DNA of 64,000 nucleotides, taken from the NCBI GenBank assembly GCA_007745635.1, contig CP036272.1:5788816-5852815 (forward strand), read 5' to 3'. Numbering within the stretch: position 1 is the stretch's first letter; every line of letters begins with the position of its first letter. The position numbers and the translations under genes are program-made. Shown one piece after another: positions 10,184-18,830 of the stretch. This DNA comes from Stieleria bergensis. GTDB lineage: Bacteria; Planctomycetota; Planctomycetia; Pirellulales; Pirellulaceae. The notes beneath the pieces are model-generated. The model did no database searches. It saw only the letters and a list, made by a program, of their open reading frames with translations, and was not told the DNA's origin.

Positions 10184-11464
10184 ATGTCAAACACTGCGAA
10201 CGTTTCCATTTTGACCGACCTACCTTCGGGTAAAGAGTTTCGCCAAGCGAAACTAAGCAATGGCTTGCAAGTCGTTGCCGAAGTGGACCCACGTAGCTAT
10301 TCCATGTCATTAGGCTACTTCGTCCGCGCTGGAGCTCGCAATGAACGTGATCCACAAAGCGGACTCAGCCACTTTCTTGAGCACATGATGTTCAAAGGCA
10401 CCGCGCGGCGTTCTGCTGCCGATGTCAATCGTGAACTGGACGAACTTGGCGGTAACAGCAATGCTTACACGTCAGAGGAACAAACGGTTTACTACGCGAC
10501 CGTGCTGCCGAAATTCCAGGATCGGATTGTTGACCTGCTATCCGACATGCTGTCACCAACACTTGACGCACAAGAATTCGAAACCGAGCGGCAGGTGATT
10601 TTAGAAGAGATCGCAAAGTACGAAGATCAGCCGCCATTCGGTGGTTTTGAACGAGCCTTTGAAATTCATTTTGGCCCTCGCGGGTTGGGCCGTCGAGTGC
10701 TGGGCACGAACGAATCGATCAAGGCCATGACGGCTCAGCAGATGCGTGATTACTTTTACCAACGTTACCGTGGCGAGAACATTGTCGTCGCCGCTTCGGG
10801 CAATGTTGACTTCGATGGCTTGGTCGCACAAGTCGAATCGATGACCGCGCACTGGGCGGACCGTCCGCAACCAACGGCACTTCCAGAGGACGACCCCAAC
10901 ACGCTGCCCGACGGCGTCGAACTGACACCGACCGTGGATTCACCGGACGCCAACCAAACCTATTGGATTGGTATCGGTGATGGCCCTTCGGCAGCCGATC
11001 CAGACCGACATGCCGCGCGAATGCTGGGATCGATCCTTGGTGATGAAGGCAGCAGTCGCTTGTTCTGGGAATTGATCGACACCGGCCGCGCTGAAGTGGC
11101 AACGTGCTGGCCTCAAGAGTTTAGCGACCAAGGCGCCTGGTTCACCTACCTGATCTGTGATCCGCAAAACCTGGCCAGCAACTTGCAGTCCATTCGGACG
11201 CTAAGCGATCAATTGGTCCAAGCAGCGCCCAACGAGAAGGAATTGCAGCAAGCGATCAACAAAAACACCGCGTCCTACATCATGCACAGTGAACGGCCAG
11301 GAAACCGACTCTTCGGCCTGGGCTCACGCTATTTGATGCATGGCGAATACCTGGATTTAGATCAGACCATCAGCGGCATGCGCGGCGTGACCACCGATGC
11401 CATCGCAAGGGTTGCGAAAAAATACTTGGCGGCAACGCCATCTGCGGTACAGGCTGGCAACTGA
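10184..11464 (+). CDS. M16 family zinc metallopeptidase, active subunit
   Basis: The 426-residue protein has HFLEH at 63-67, the inverted zinc motif of M16 enzymes, in the canonical context GLSHFLEHMMFKGT, and the downstream acidic stretch ETERQVILEEI that supplies the third zinc ligand. The C-terminal lobe block GDEGSSRLFWELIDTGRAEV is also clear. No signal peptide is seen, so action is likely cytoplasmic. It starts 76 bases after the zinc-less M16 gene, and the two products probably form a heterodimer. Its stop codon lies in a 16-bp tandem duplication. Confidence 0.92.
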   Translation: MSNTANVSILTDLPSGKEFRQAKLSNGLQVVAEVDPRSYSMSLGYFVRAGARNERDPQSGLSHFLEHMMFKGTARRSAADVNRELDELGGNSNAYTSEEQTVYYATVLPKFQDRIVDLLSDMLSPTLDAQEFETERQVILEEIAKYEDQPPFGGFERAFEIHFGPRGLGRRVLGTNESIKAMTAQQMRDYFYQRYRGENIVVAASGNVDFDGLVAQVESMTAHWADRPQPTALPEDDPNTLPDGVELTPTVDSPDANQTYWIGIGDGPSAADPDRHAARMLGSILGDEGSSRLFWELIDTGRAEVATCWPQEFSDQGAWFTYLICDPQNLASNLQSIRTLSDQLVQAAPNEKELQQAINKNTASYIMHSERPGNRLFGLGSRYLMHGEYLDLDQTISGMRGVTTDAIARVAKKYLAATPSAVQAGN

Positions 11465-11491
11465 GCAGGCTGGCAACTGAGCAGGCTGGCG
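11450..11491 (+). repeat. 16-bp tandem duplication spanning a stop codon
   Basis: Copies at 11450-11465 and 11466-11481 (unit caggctggcaactgag) and a partial third. The M16 gene's TGA (11462-11464) is in copy one; the duplicate TGA falls 16 bases later in another frame. The rest of the gap to 11721 holds no other recognised element apart from a TATGAT hexamer near 11669 that might be a -10 box. Confidence 0.9.
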
Positions 11492-11721
11492 GCAATCGCT
11501 AGCTGCCTCTTTGCCACGTCGCTCGACGTTGCCTCTTCGCGCAAGGTCGTGACCAGCCTGCATGCATTCTCCGCTCCCGCGACGGTGATTCAGATCACCC
11601 CACTGGACTGGCCAGGCAGGCCCGACGTGTGCTGGACGGCAAAGCGGCATTTGCTTGCAATTGCCGGTATGATAGTTAGGCTTACTTTGCTTCTTCCCCC
11701 TTACCTCACCGGACGATTCGA

Positions 11722-13164
11722 ATGACCTATCAATCCCGCCGTCAGTTTCTTGGCACCGTGGCTGCCGGAGCCGCATTGACGACCGCTTTGCCCGCACGAC
11801 AGTTGCAGGCAGCCAACGCAAATGATGAAATCAACCTGGGCTTCATCTCCTGCGGGGGACGCGCCGGCGGCTTGATGAAACAGTTCAGCAATGTAGAAGG
11901 CGTTAACATTGCTGGCTTGTGCGATGTCGATGAAGGACGCTTGGGGAGCGCAAAGAAAAGGTTCCCCAAGGCGCAAGGCTGGACCGACCTACGCGACCTG
12001 CTGGACGCACCGGGCATCGATGCCGTGGTGATTTCCACCTGCAACCACTGGCACTGCTTGGCTGCGATCTGGGCAATGGAAGCTGGCAAAGACGTTTACG
12101 TTGAAAAGCCACTTTCGCACAGCCAGTGGGAAGGCCGCCAAACCGTCAACGCTGCTCGCAAGTACAAACGCGTCTGCCAACTGGGAACGCAGCAGCGTAG
12201 CGACCCGATGCAAGCGCAGATCAAGGATTTCCTGCACAACGAAAAAGGCTTGGGCGAAGTCAAACTGGCGCGAGTCAATCGCTATGGCATTCGCTCTTCG
12301 ATTGGTAAACGCAGCACACCGCTGACCATTGATAAAAACGTCGCCTATGACCTGTGGCTCGGCCCCGCTCAGGACCAACCACTGTTCCGCAATAATTTGC
12401 ATTACGATTGGCACTGGGATTGGAACACCGGCAGTGGCGAAATGGGTAACTGGGGTGTGCACGTTCTGGATGACTGCCGCAACAATGTCTTCCAAGACAA
12501 AGTCGCTTTGCCAAACCGCATCATGGGTGGTGGCGCCCGCGTCGTTTATAACGATGCAGGCCAGACACCCAACGTTCACTTTGCTTACTTCGACACAGGC
12601 GCCGCACCTGTTTTGATCGGGCTCAGCAACCTGCCTGTGGCCCCAGGACAGCGGAAGAGCCCCTCACACCCCGGCCCATCAAGCGGCTACATCGCTTACT
12701 GCGAAGGCGGTCGACTCGAAGGCCAACGCGGTCGCGCCGTGGCCATCGATCAGGATGGCAACGTGATTAAAAAGTTCAGCGGCAGCGGCGATGTCAAACA
12801 CCAACAGAACTTCATTGATGCTGTTCGTGCACAAGACCGCTCAATGCTGAATTCAGAAGTCGAAGTCGGTAACGACAGCACCGGTTGGTGCAACTTGGCG
12901 AATATCGCTTTCCAAGCCGGCAAGCCCTATCAAGCGAGCACCGCCAACGTGATTGAATCACCTGAGTGGAAATCGCTGGTGTCTGACATGGATCAGCATC
13001 TCCAAGCACACGGGCTGAAACTGGACAGCTCGCAGGTTCGCTTGAGTGAAATGCTGGAACTGGATTCCAAGACGGAACAGTTCGTCGGCGCCGATGCCGC
13101 AGCGGCCAACAAGCTGCTCAAACGCGAATACCGCAAAGGCTACGAAGTACCCGAGATCGCGTAG
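11722..13164 (+). CDS. Tat-exported Gfo/Idh/MocA family oxidoreductase
   Basis: This encodes 480 residues with a twin-arginine leader (SRRQFLGTVAAGAALTTAL at 5-23). A Rossmann-type start follows (LGFISCGGRAGGLMK), then the family's VEKPLSH block around residue 130 carrying the conserved lysine, and the substrate-domain blocks HYDWHWDWNTGSGEMGNWGVH (about 228-248). Such exported planctomycete members are thought to oxidise sugars or cyclitols with a tightly bound NAD(P). A DUF1080 protein, whose family includes 3-keto-glycoside hydrolases, lies 7 kb downstream, so a 3-keto-sugar route is possible. The gene is monocistronic, with a terminator right after it. Confidence 0.9.
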   Translation: MTYQSRRQFLGTVAAGAALTTALPARQLQAANANDEINLGFISCGGRAGGLMKQFSNVEGVNIAGLCDVDEGRLGSAKKRFPKAQGWTDLRDLLDAPGIDAVVISTCNHWHCLAAIWAMEAGKDVYVEKPLSHSQWEGRQTVNAARKYKRVCQLGTQQRSDPMQAQIKDFLHNEKGLGEVKLARVNRYGIRSSIGKRSTPLTIDKNVAYDLWLGPAQDQPLFRNNLHYDWHWDWNTGSGEMGNWGVHVLDDCRNNVFQDKVALPNRIMGGGARVVYNDAGQTPNVHFAYFDTGAAPVLIGLSNLPVAPGQRKSPSHPGPSSGYIAYCEGGRLEGQRGRAVAIDQDGNVIKKFSGSGDVKHQQNFIDAVRAQDRSMLNSEVEVGNDSTGWCNLANIAFQAGKPYQASTANVIESPEWKSLVSDMDQHLQAHGLKLDSSQVRLSEMLELDSKTEQFVGADAAAANKLLKREYRKGYEVPEIA

Positions 13165-13190
13165 CGTCGGAGCCATCTCGCCGGCAAGCT

Positions 13191-13240
13191 GAAAAACGGT
13201 CCTGCCCCACTCGTCGCCGAGCGGGTAGGCCCGTTTTTTC
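13191..13240 (+). terminator. Rho-independent terminator after the Gfo/Idh/MocA gene
   Basis: AAAAACGGTCCTGCCC pairs with GGGTAGGCCCGTTTTTT around a loop at about 13208-13220, ending in a run of six T. It begins 27 bases after the stop codon. Confidence 0.8.
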
Positions 13241-13439
13241 GTATCGCCGCGTCCGTGCAAAAAACCGTGGCTAACGACAGCACGGCGGATGCCCGGTTTT
13301 TGGCCGGCTGCAGCCCGAATCTGATTTCGTTTTCAGATTTCTTCTTGAATCGTGTTAACTTTTTTCACTCGCGCGGCATTTATTAATGGCGTCCGTGTCA
13401 ACGGCCTGCCTTTTCCCAACCATCCAAGCGTCTCGTTCA

Positions 13440-14027
13440 ATGCCCAACGCACCGGCTCCATCCCCAAACGATCAGCCCGACGGCCAATCGCCCCATGACG
13501 GGCGGTTTGTGGCCTTGCTGACTGAATGCCAGACACAGCTGCGGATGTATGTTCGCGCGCTGATGCCAGGCGAACAGAACGCGGCGGATGTGATTCAACA
13601 AACCAATGCCACCATTTGGGAAAAGCGCAACTCCTTCGAATTCGGCACGAACTTCACTGCCTGGGCGTTTGCGATCGCTCGCTATGAAGTCTTGAATGAA
13701 CGAAAGCGTCAGGCCCGGTCCAACTCGCTACAGTTCTCGACCGAACTCGCTGAAACCATCGCAGCGGAACTTGATAGCGATCAATTCAGTTCCAAGGCCG
13801 AACAACTTCAGTACTCTAAACGCGAAGCGCTCAAACATTGCGTGGGTGCCTTGGACGAGCAACAGCAACAACTGCTGGAAGATCGCTATCGCAACGAACA
13901 GCGTTTAAGTGAGTTGGCTCAAACACTCCAACGCCCGGTGGGCAGCTTAAAAGTCTCCTTGCATCGAATCCGCCAGCGGTTGGCCAAATGCATTGAACTT
14001 CGCCTTGCCAACATGGGAGATCACTGA
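13440..14027 (+). CDS. ECF-like sigma-70 family RNA polymerase sigma factor
   Basis: The 195-residue product has sigma region 2 (FVALLTECQTQLRMYVRAL, then DVIQQTNATIWEKRNSFE and FTAWAFAIARYEVLNERKR, about 25-100) and region 4 (ALDEQQQQLLEDRY, then LSELAQTLQRPVGSLKVSLHRIRQRL, about 138-185) with no region 3, as in extracytoplasmic-function factors. It belongs to the type common in planctomycetes and verrucomicrobia. The stop TGA shares its last base with the ATG of the FecR/LamG gene, so the membrane protein is translationally coupled and is the probable anti-sigma factor. An upstream in-frame ATG at 13386 would add 18 residues that do not resemble the family; neither start has a clear Shine-Dalgarno. 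Confidence 0.9.
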   Translation: MPNAPAPSPNDQPDGQSPHDGRFVALLTECQTQLRMYVRALMPGEQNAADVIQQTNATIWEKRNSFEFGTNFTAWAFAIARYEVLNERKRQARSNSLQFSTELAETIAAELDSDQFSSKAEQLQYSKREALKHCVGALDEQQQQLLEDRYRNEQRLSELAQTLQRPVGSLKVSLHRIRQRLAKCIELRLANMGDH

Positions 14028-15739
14028 TGACTCCCCAACAATTACAGCAATCGATTGACGCCCTGCTGGACGGTCAATTGTCCGAAGCTGATTTCTTGAC
14101 GCTTGAAGCCGAATTGTCTGTCAATCCACAAGCGCGGCAGATTTATCTTCAACGTATCGAACTGGACCAACTGTTGTCCGACAACTACCGGTCAGATGCC
14201 GGCGACAAACGAGACCAGGAGACCACTCCAGCAACGCGCGTTGCCACCAGCGCAGGGCCGCCGCGAATGGTTTCCAGAACCCTGTTGCTAACCATCCTTG
14301 CAGCTGCCGCTTGCCTCCTGTTTGCCACCACCCTGGCGTGGCAGATCCTAGGCAATGGCTCGCAAGACCTTGCTGCTGGCATCCCAAGCACCGCCAGCGA
14401 AGAACGGTCCGCGATCGGGTTTGCGGTGTTAAGTGGACAAGCTCAAGCGGTTTGGAAAGACCAGTCTCTCAAAAAGGGGCAGCTCATTCCATCGGGCATC
14501 CAGCACCTGCAAGCAGGCTTGATTCAATTGGAACTGTTTAGCGGCGTGCAACTTGTGATCCAAGGTGATGCTTCGTTTGCGATCGAATCACCGATGCAAG
14601 TTCGCTTGCTGCATGGCAAGGCTCGCGCCTTGGTTCCCGAGGCGGCCCACGGTTTCCAGCTTTTGACCAGCGAAGGTCAAGTGGTTGACTTGGGAACTGA
14701 ATTTTCCGTCGAAGTCGATCACAGCGGGACGCAGGTCGAAGTCTTGGAAGGCGAAGTTGAATTGCACCCCAACGTCGGCGAGATGAAAAACCTGATCACC
14801 GGCCAACGCTTGCTTGTCGATCAGGCAGGCCAAGTCTCCAATCAACCGGGCCAACCGATTTCGGTCGTCGGTCCCAAAGAGATGCAAAACCGCTTGGCGA
14901 AGCAACAAAACCAGCGACTGGAACGTTGGCAAAACAGCGTCAACGAATTGCTGCAAGACCCGCGATTGCTGGGCCACTACAGCCTGGACGGTCAATTGGG
15001 TTACTCGCGTGTCCTGCCCAACGGCGTGCTAAACCAACAAGTCCGCCATGAGATCCCACCTATTGAAAAACTGTCCCGCAAGTCCGTGGCCAGCCAAGGC
15101 GCCATCGTTGCTGCCCAACGTGATGCAGATCGCTGGGGACGCGATCAGTCGTCGCTAGACTTTAGTCCCGTCGGCAGTCGCGTTCGCGTCCTGGTGCCGG
15201 GAGAACACAACGCATTGACTTTGATGTGCTGGGTCAAAATCAACAGTTTGGACCGCATGTACAACTCGTTGTTCTTAACCGATGGTCACGAGGTGGGTGA
15301 GCCACACTGGCAGATCCTAGCCGACGGCCGTTTGTTCTTTTCGATCAAGCCAGACGACCAGGACAAGATGACTCGTGATCAGCGGCAACAACAGATTTAT
15401 CATTCGCCACCGTTCTGGGACACCTCGCTTAGCGGCAAGTGGATCATGCTGTGTACCGTTTACGATCCAGATCAGCAACAAGTGACTCATTACTTCAATG
15501 GGGACGCGATTAGCCAACATCCAATCCCTGATCACTTGATCATCAAACAAATCAAAATCGGCGCCGCGTCGATCTGCAACTGGAGCGAGCCGATGTATCG
15601 CACCGACCCAACCTTTGTGGTTCGCAACTTGAATGGGTCGATTGACGAATTCGCGATCTTTGATGCTCCCTTGTCAGGACAAGAAGTCAAACAGCTTTAT
15701 CAATCAGGCAATCCCTACCTTCCCTTATCCAATGACTGA
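14027..15739 (+). CDS. FecR-like / LamG-domain membrane protein, putative anti-sigma factor
   Basis: The 570-residue protein has a short cytoplasmic N-terminus (1-80) rich in leucine heptads, one transmembrane segment (84-108), a FecR-like beta domain (about 120-265, with VVDLGTEFSVEVD and VLEGEVEL) and a C-terminal concanavalin/LamG domain (about 365-565, including ALTLMCWVKINSLDRMYNSLF and LNGSIDEFAIFDAPLS). FecR proteins relay an outside signal to an ECF sigma factor; the LamG domain could sense a carbohydrate. Coupling at both ends (TGATG at the start, an 8-base ATGACTGA overlap with the next gene) ties the sigma factor, sensor and cytochrome protein together. The signal sensed is unknown. 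Confidence 0.88.
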   Translation: MTPQQLQQSIDALLDGQLSEADFLTLEAELSVNPQARQIYLQRIELDQLLSDNYRSDAGDKRDQETTPATRVATSAGPPRMVSRTLLLTILAAAACLLFATTLAWQILGNGSQDLAAGIPSTASEERSAIGFAVLSGQAQAVWKDQSLKKGQLIPSGIQHLQAGLIQLELFSGVQLVIQGDASFAIESPMQVRLLHGKARALVPEAAHGFQLLTSEGQVVDLGTEFSVEVDHSGTQVEVLEGEVELHPNVGEMKNLITGQRLLVDQAGQVSNQPGQPISVVGPKEMQNRLAKQQNQRLERWQNSVNELLQDPRLLGHYSLDGQLGYSRVLPNGVLNQQVRHEIPPIEKLSRKSVASQGAIVAAQRDADRWGRDQSSLDFSPVGSRVRVLVPGEHNALTLMCWVKINSLDRMYNSLFLTDGHEVGEPHWQILADGRLFFSIKPDDQDKMTRDQRQQQIYHSPPFWDTSLSGKWIMLCTVYDPDQQQVTHYFNGDAISQHPIPDHLIIKQIKIGAASICNWSEPMYRTDPTFVVRNLNGSIDEFAIFDAPLSGQEVKQLYQSGNPYLPLSND

Positions 15740-18713
15740 ACTTATGGGCGGAACTCGGTTTTATCGAAGATGGTTGCTGGCGATGTTATGCGTTGTCACC
15801 GGATGGACAATCCAAGCCTCCGCGCAGCAGCAGCAGCAGCCTACGACCGCAGACAACTGGACGAAAGAGCATCGCAGCGCCGACGCCGATCGCTTGTTCA
15901 CGCTCAAGGTCTTGCCACTGCTGACGGAAAAGTGTTTTGGCTGCCACGGGAGTGACCCTGATGACATCAAGGGCGAGTACCTGATGCTCGATCGGGCGAG
16001 CCTGCTGCGTGGTGGTGAATCGGATGAAGTCGCAGTTCACCCCGGCAAAGCCGCAAAGGGAACGTTGCTGGAGGCGATTCGCTGGGACGGATTGGAAATG
16101 CCGCCCAAAGAGAACGATCGACTGAGTGATCAGCAAATCCAATGGGTCGAGCTTTGGATTGCCGCCGGTGCCCCCTGGCCCGACAAAGCCACTCAAGAAG
16201 CCATTCGCAAACAAGATCAAAAGAGTCAAGAGACCGCTGACGGAATCTTAATCAAGACCAGCGGCGGCACGTCCGACCAGTGGAGCAGTCGACGCTATCA
16301 GGCGGACAAGGTCTGGGCTTTCCAACCCGTCCGTCCAGCCAGCGAGCTGCTGCCCAAAGGCGTTGATGCAGCCCAAGCGATCGATCACTTCATCGATCGC
16401 CGATTGCAAGAGGCAAACCTAACACCCGCACCGCCTGCCAAGCCCGCAGCTCTCCTCCGCCGCGCTTGCCTGGACTTAACGGGTTTGCCACCAACCGACG
16501 AACAACGCAAACAGTTCATCACCGCGTGGGAGCAAGATTCCCAGCAAGCCTGGGAAAACCTGATCGATCAACTCCTAGCCAGCCCTCGATACGGTGAACG
16601 CTGGGGTCGCCACTGGCTGGATGTCACGCGATACGCCGACACCGGCGGCATGTCCAACGATTACGAACGCTCCAATCTATGGCGGTATCGCGATTACGTG
16701 ATCCGAAGCTTCAACGAAGACCGTCCGTATAACGAATTTATCGTCCAGCAACTCGCGGGCGACGAACTGGCCGACGAAAGCGTTGCCAAACGTCTGCAAA
16801 AAGAACTCGGCAACAAGGCCACGGCCCAAAAGATCCAACAACGGGTCCGGCAAGCTCAACAAACAGGTCAATACACTGCCCAAGAAGCCGAGTGGATTGT
16901 TGCCAGCGGATTCCTACGGCTTGGGCCTTGGGACAATGCCATGGTCAAAGCTGATGAGGCTCGGCAGATGTACCTGGACGACTTGGTCAACATCACCGGC
17001 CAGACCTTTCTCTCGACCACCATGCGATGTTGCAAATGCCACGATCACAAGTTTGATCCCATTCCAACGCGTGATTACTACCGCATGTATTCTGCCTTCA
17101 GCACGACGCAGATGGCAGAACGCACCGTCCCATTTACAGACAAGGAAAACCTCACAGGCATCGAGTCTGGCCGGGCCCATGTGCAGCGGATGCTGGATTA
17201 CGCTACTTCGAAAAAGAACGCGCTGATCAACAAGCAAGAGACTGCTGCCAAGCAATGGTACAAAGAGCACGACTTGCCCTACGTCGGATTGAATCAACGC
17301 AAGTCCATGCCTGACGAATCCAAGCCACCGCGCCATGTTGGTTTGGATTACGTTGATCAAGGCCGCTTAAAGGTTCGCGAACAAGACGTTTGGATTTGGA
17401 ATCGACGCTTGGAACGCTATCAACCGATGGCTCAGAGCGTCTTTAGTGATGCCTGGGTCAAGATCCCTGGCAACGCTGCTCGCAAGTTGCGGATTGTTCG
17501 CAATGGCGATGGCAAGGTGCGTCAGAATCACATTCTGATGGGCGGTGCTCTGACGGCACTCGGCGACGTCGTGACCCCCGGTGTGTTGAGCGCGATTGGA
17601 TTGCCCGTTCAATCAGCACTGACCGCGCCAGCGAATGACAACTTTCAAATCTCTGACAATGCTCAAGGCAGGCGTCTGGAACTGGCTCGCTGGATTGCCA
17701 ATCCAGAAAATGCATTGACCACTCGCTCGATCGTCAATCGCATTTGGCAGTATCACTTTGGGCGTGGTCTCGCAGCCAACTCGAATAATTTTGGCGTCTC
17801 CGGATCCGCTCCCACGCATCCGGAATTACTGGACTTCCTGGCCGATGACTTCATCGCTGGCGACTGGAAGATCAAACGACTGCATCGGCGAATGATGCTC
17901 TCCGAGGCGTATCAACGCTCGGCTGAAGCGTCTGATCCTGATCAGGTTGCCAACGTCGATCCCGACAACTTACTGCTAAGCCACTTCCAGCGCAGAAGAC
18001 TCAGCGCAGAAGAGATCCGGGACAGCGCCTTGATGGCTTCCGGAGAATTGGTGCATCAACTGGGAGGGCTACCGGTCAGTCCAGAGATCAACATGGAAGT
18101 CGCTCTGCAGCCACGGATGATTCAGTTCTCGTTGGCTCCCGCCTACCAACCTTCGCGGACTCCGGCAGAACGGAATCGTCGCAGCATTTATGCTTATCAA
18201 GTGCGTGGTCAGGCTGATCCGTTCATGGAACTGTTTAATTTGCCCAATCCCAACGAGTCCAGTGAACAACGTGAATCTGCCGCCGTGACCCCGCAGGTCT
18301 TTTCGCTGATGAATAGCGACATGATGACCGATCGTTCGATCGCCTTAGCTCTGCGAGCGGGCCAACACAGCGATCAAGTGGGCCAGCAAATCACGCAGGC
18401 ATTTCAATGGGTGTTAGGACGAACCCCATCGTCCACCGAACACGCCACGCTGGAGCAATACGTGCAAAGGATGACCCGCTACCATCAGTCGATGCCCGAA
18501 GACAGCGTCAATCGACGCGAGTACCCCAAGCAGATCACACGCTCGTTGGTGGAGGAGTTCTCCGGCAAGCCTTTTCAATACACCGAGATCCTGCCCGTGT
18601 TCAATGACTACGTTGCCGATCAGTCGGCAAGCGACGTCGGTCCCCAGGTCCGCGCATTGGCCGATGCCTGTTTGCTGCTGCTGAACACAAATGAGTTCAT
18701 GTACGTGGACTAG
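15732..18713 (+). CDS. PSCyt1-DUF1549-DUF1553 planctomycete cytochrome protein
   Basis: The 993-residue exported protein has a signal peptide (about 10-31, ending ASAQQQQ), an N-terminal cytochrome-like domain with CFGCH at 68-72, the DUF1549 domain (about 215-430, with LDLTGLPPT, RYGERWGRHWLDVTRYADT and CCKCHDHKFDPI) and the DUF1553 domain (about 640-980, with LARWIANPENALTTRSIVNR and HPELLDFLADDF). The family occurs in many copies per planctomycete genome, usually beside a DUF1501 gene, as here. ATG 15732 overlaps the preceding stop by 8 bases and precedes the signal peptide; a longer frame from 15633 only translates the previous gene in another frame. A role in polymer breakdown or oxidation is inferred, not proved. 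Confidence 0.92.
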   Translation: MTELMGGTRFYRRWLLAMLCVVTGWTIQASAQQQQQPTTADNWTKEHRSADADRLFTLKVLPLLTEKCFGCHGSDPDDIKGEYLMLDRASLLRGGESDEVAVHPGKAAKGTLLEAIRWDGLEMPPKENDRLSDQQIQWVELWIAAGAPWPDKATQEAIRKQDQKSQETADGILIKTSGGTSDQWSSRRYQADKVWAFQPVRPASELLPKGVDAAQAIDHFIDRRLQEANLTPAPPAKPAALLRRACLDLTGLPPTDEQRKQFITAWEQDSQQAWENLIDQLLASPRYGERWGRHWLDVTRYADTGGMSNDYERSNLWRYRDYVIRSFNEDRPYNEFIVQQLAGDELADESVAKRLQKELGNKATAQKIQQRVRQAQQTGQYTAQEAEWIVASGFLRLGPWDNAMVKADEARQMYLDDLVNITGQTFLSTTMRCCKCHDHKFDPIPTRDYYRMYSAFSTTQMAERTVPFTDKENLTGIESGRAHVQRMLDYATSKKNALINKQETAAKQWYKEHDLPYVGLNQRKSMPDESKPPRHVGLDYVDQGRLKVREQDVWIWNRRLERYQPMAQSVFSDAWVKIPGNAARKLRIVRNGDGKVRQNHILMGGALTALGDVVTPGVLSAIGLPVQSALTAPANDNFQISDNAQGRRLELARWIANPENALTTRSIVNRIWQYHFGRGLAANSNNFGVSGSAPTHPELLDFLADDFIAGDWKIKRLHRRMMLSEAYQRSAEASDPDQVANVDPDNLLLSHFQRRRLSAEEIRDSALMASGELVHQLGGLPVSPEINMEVALQPRMIQFSLAPAYQPSRTPAERNRRSIYAYQVRGQADPFMELFNLPNPNESSEQRESAAVTPQVFSLMNSDMMTDRSIALALRAGQHSDQVGQQITQAFQWVLGRTPSSTEHATLEQYVQRMTRYHQSMPEDSVNRREYPKQITRSLVEEFSGKPFQYTEILPVFNDYVADQSASDVGPQVRALADACLLLLNTNEFMYVD

Positions 18714-18742
18714 GCCGAGACGTGGACGAGACCGAGACGTCG
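18703..18742 (+). repeat. Imperfect 17-bp duplication spanning a stop codon
   Basis: acgtggactaggccgag (18703-18719) is repeated as acgtggacgagaccgag (18720-18736) and begins a third time. The DUF1553 stop TAG at 18711-18713 lies in copy one; in copy two the corresponding triplet is GAG. Confidence 0.8.
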
Positions 18743-18830
18743 GATATCTAGCCGACGTCACCAACAAGACCGCCGGCGGCTCGCGCCAAAGCCGCTCTGT
18801 ACCGATCGCTCATCACTGGAACGAAAACTC

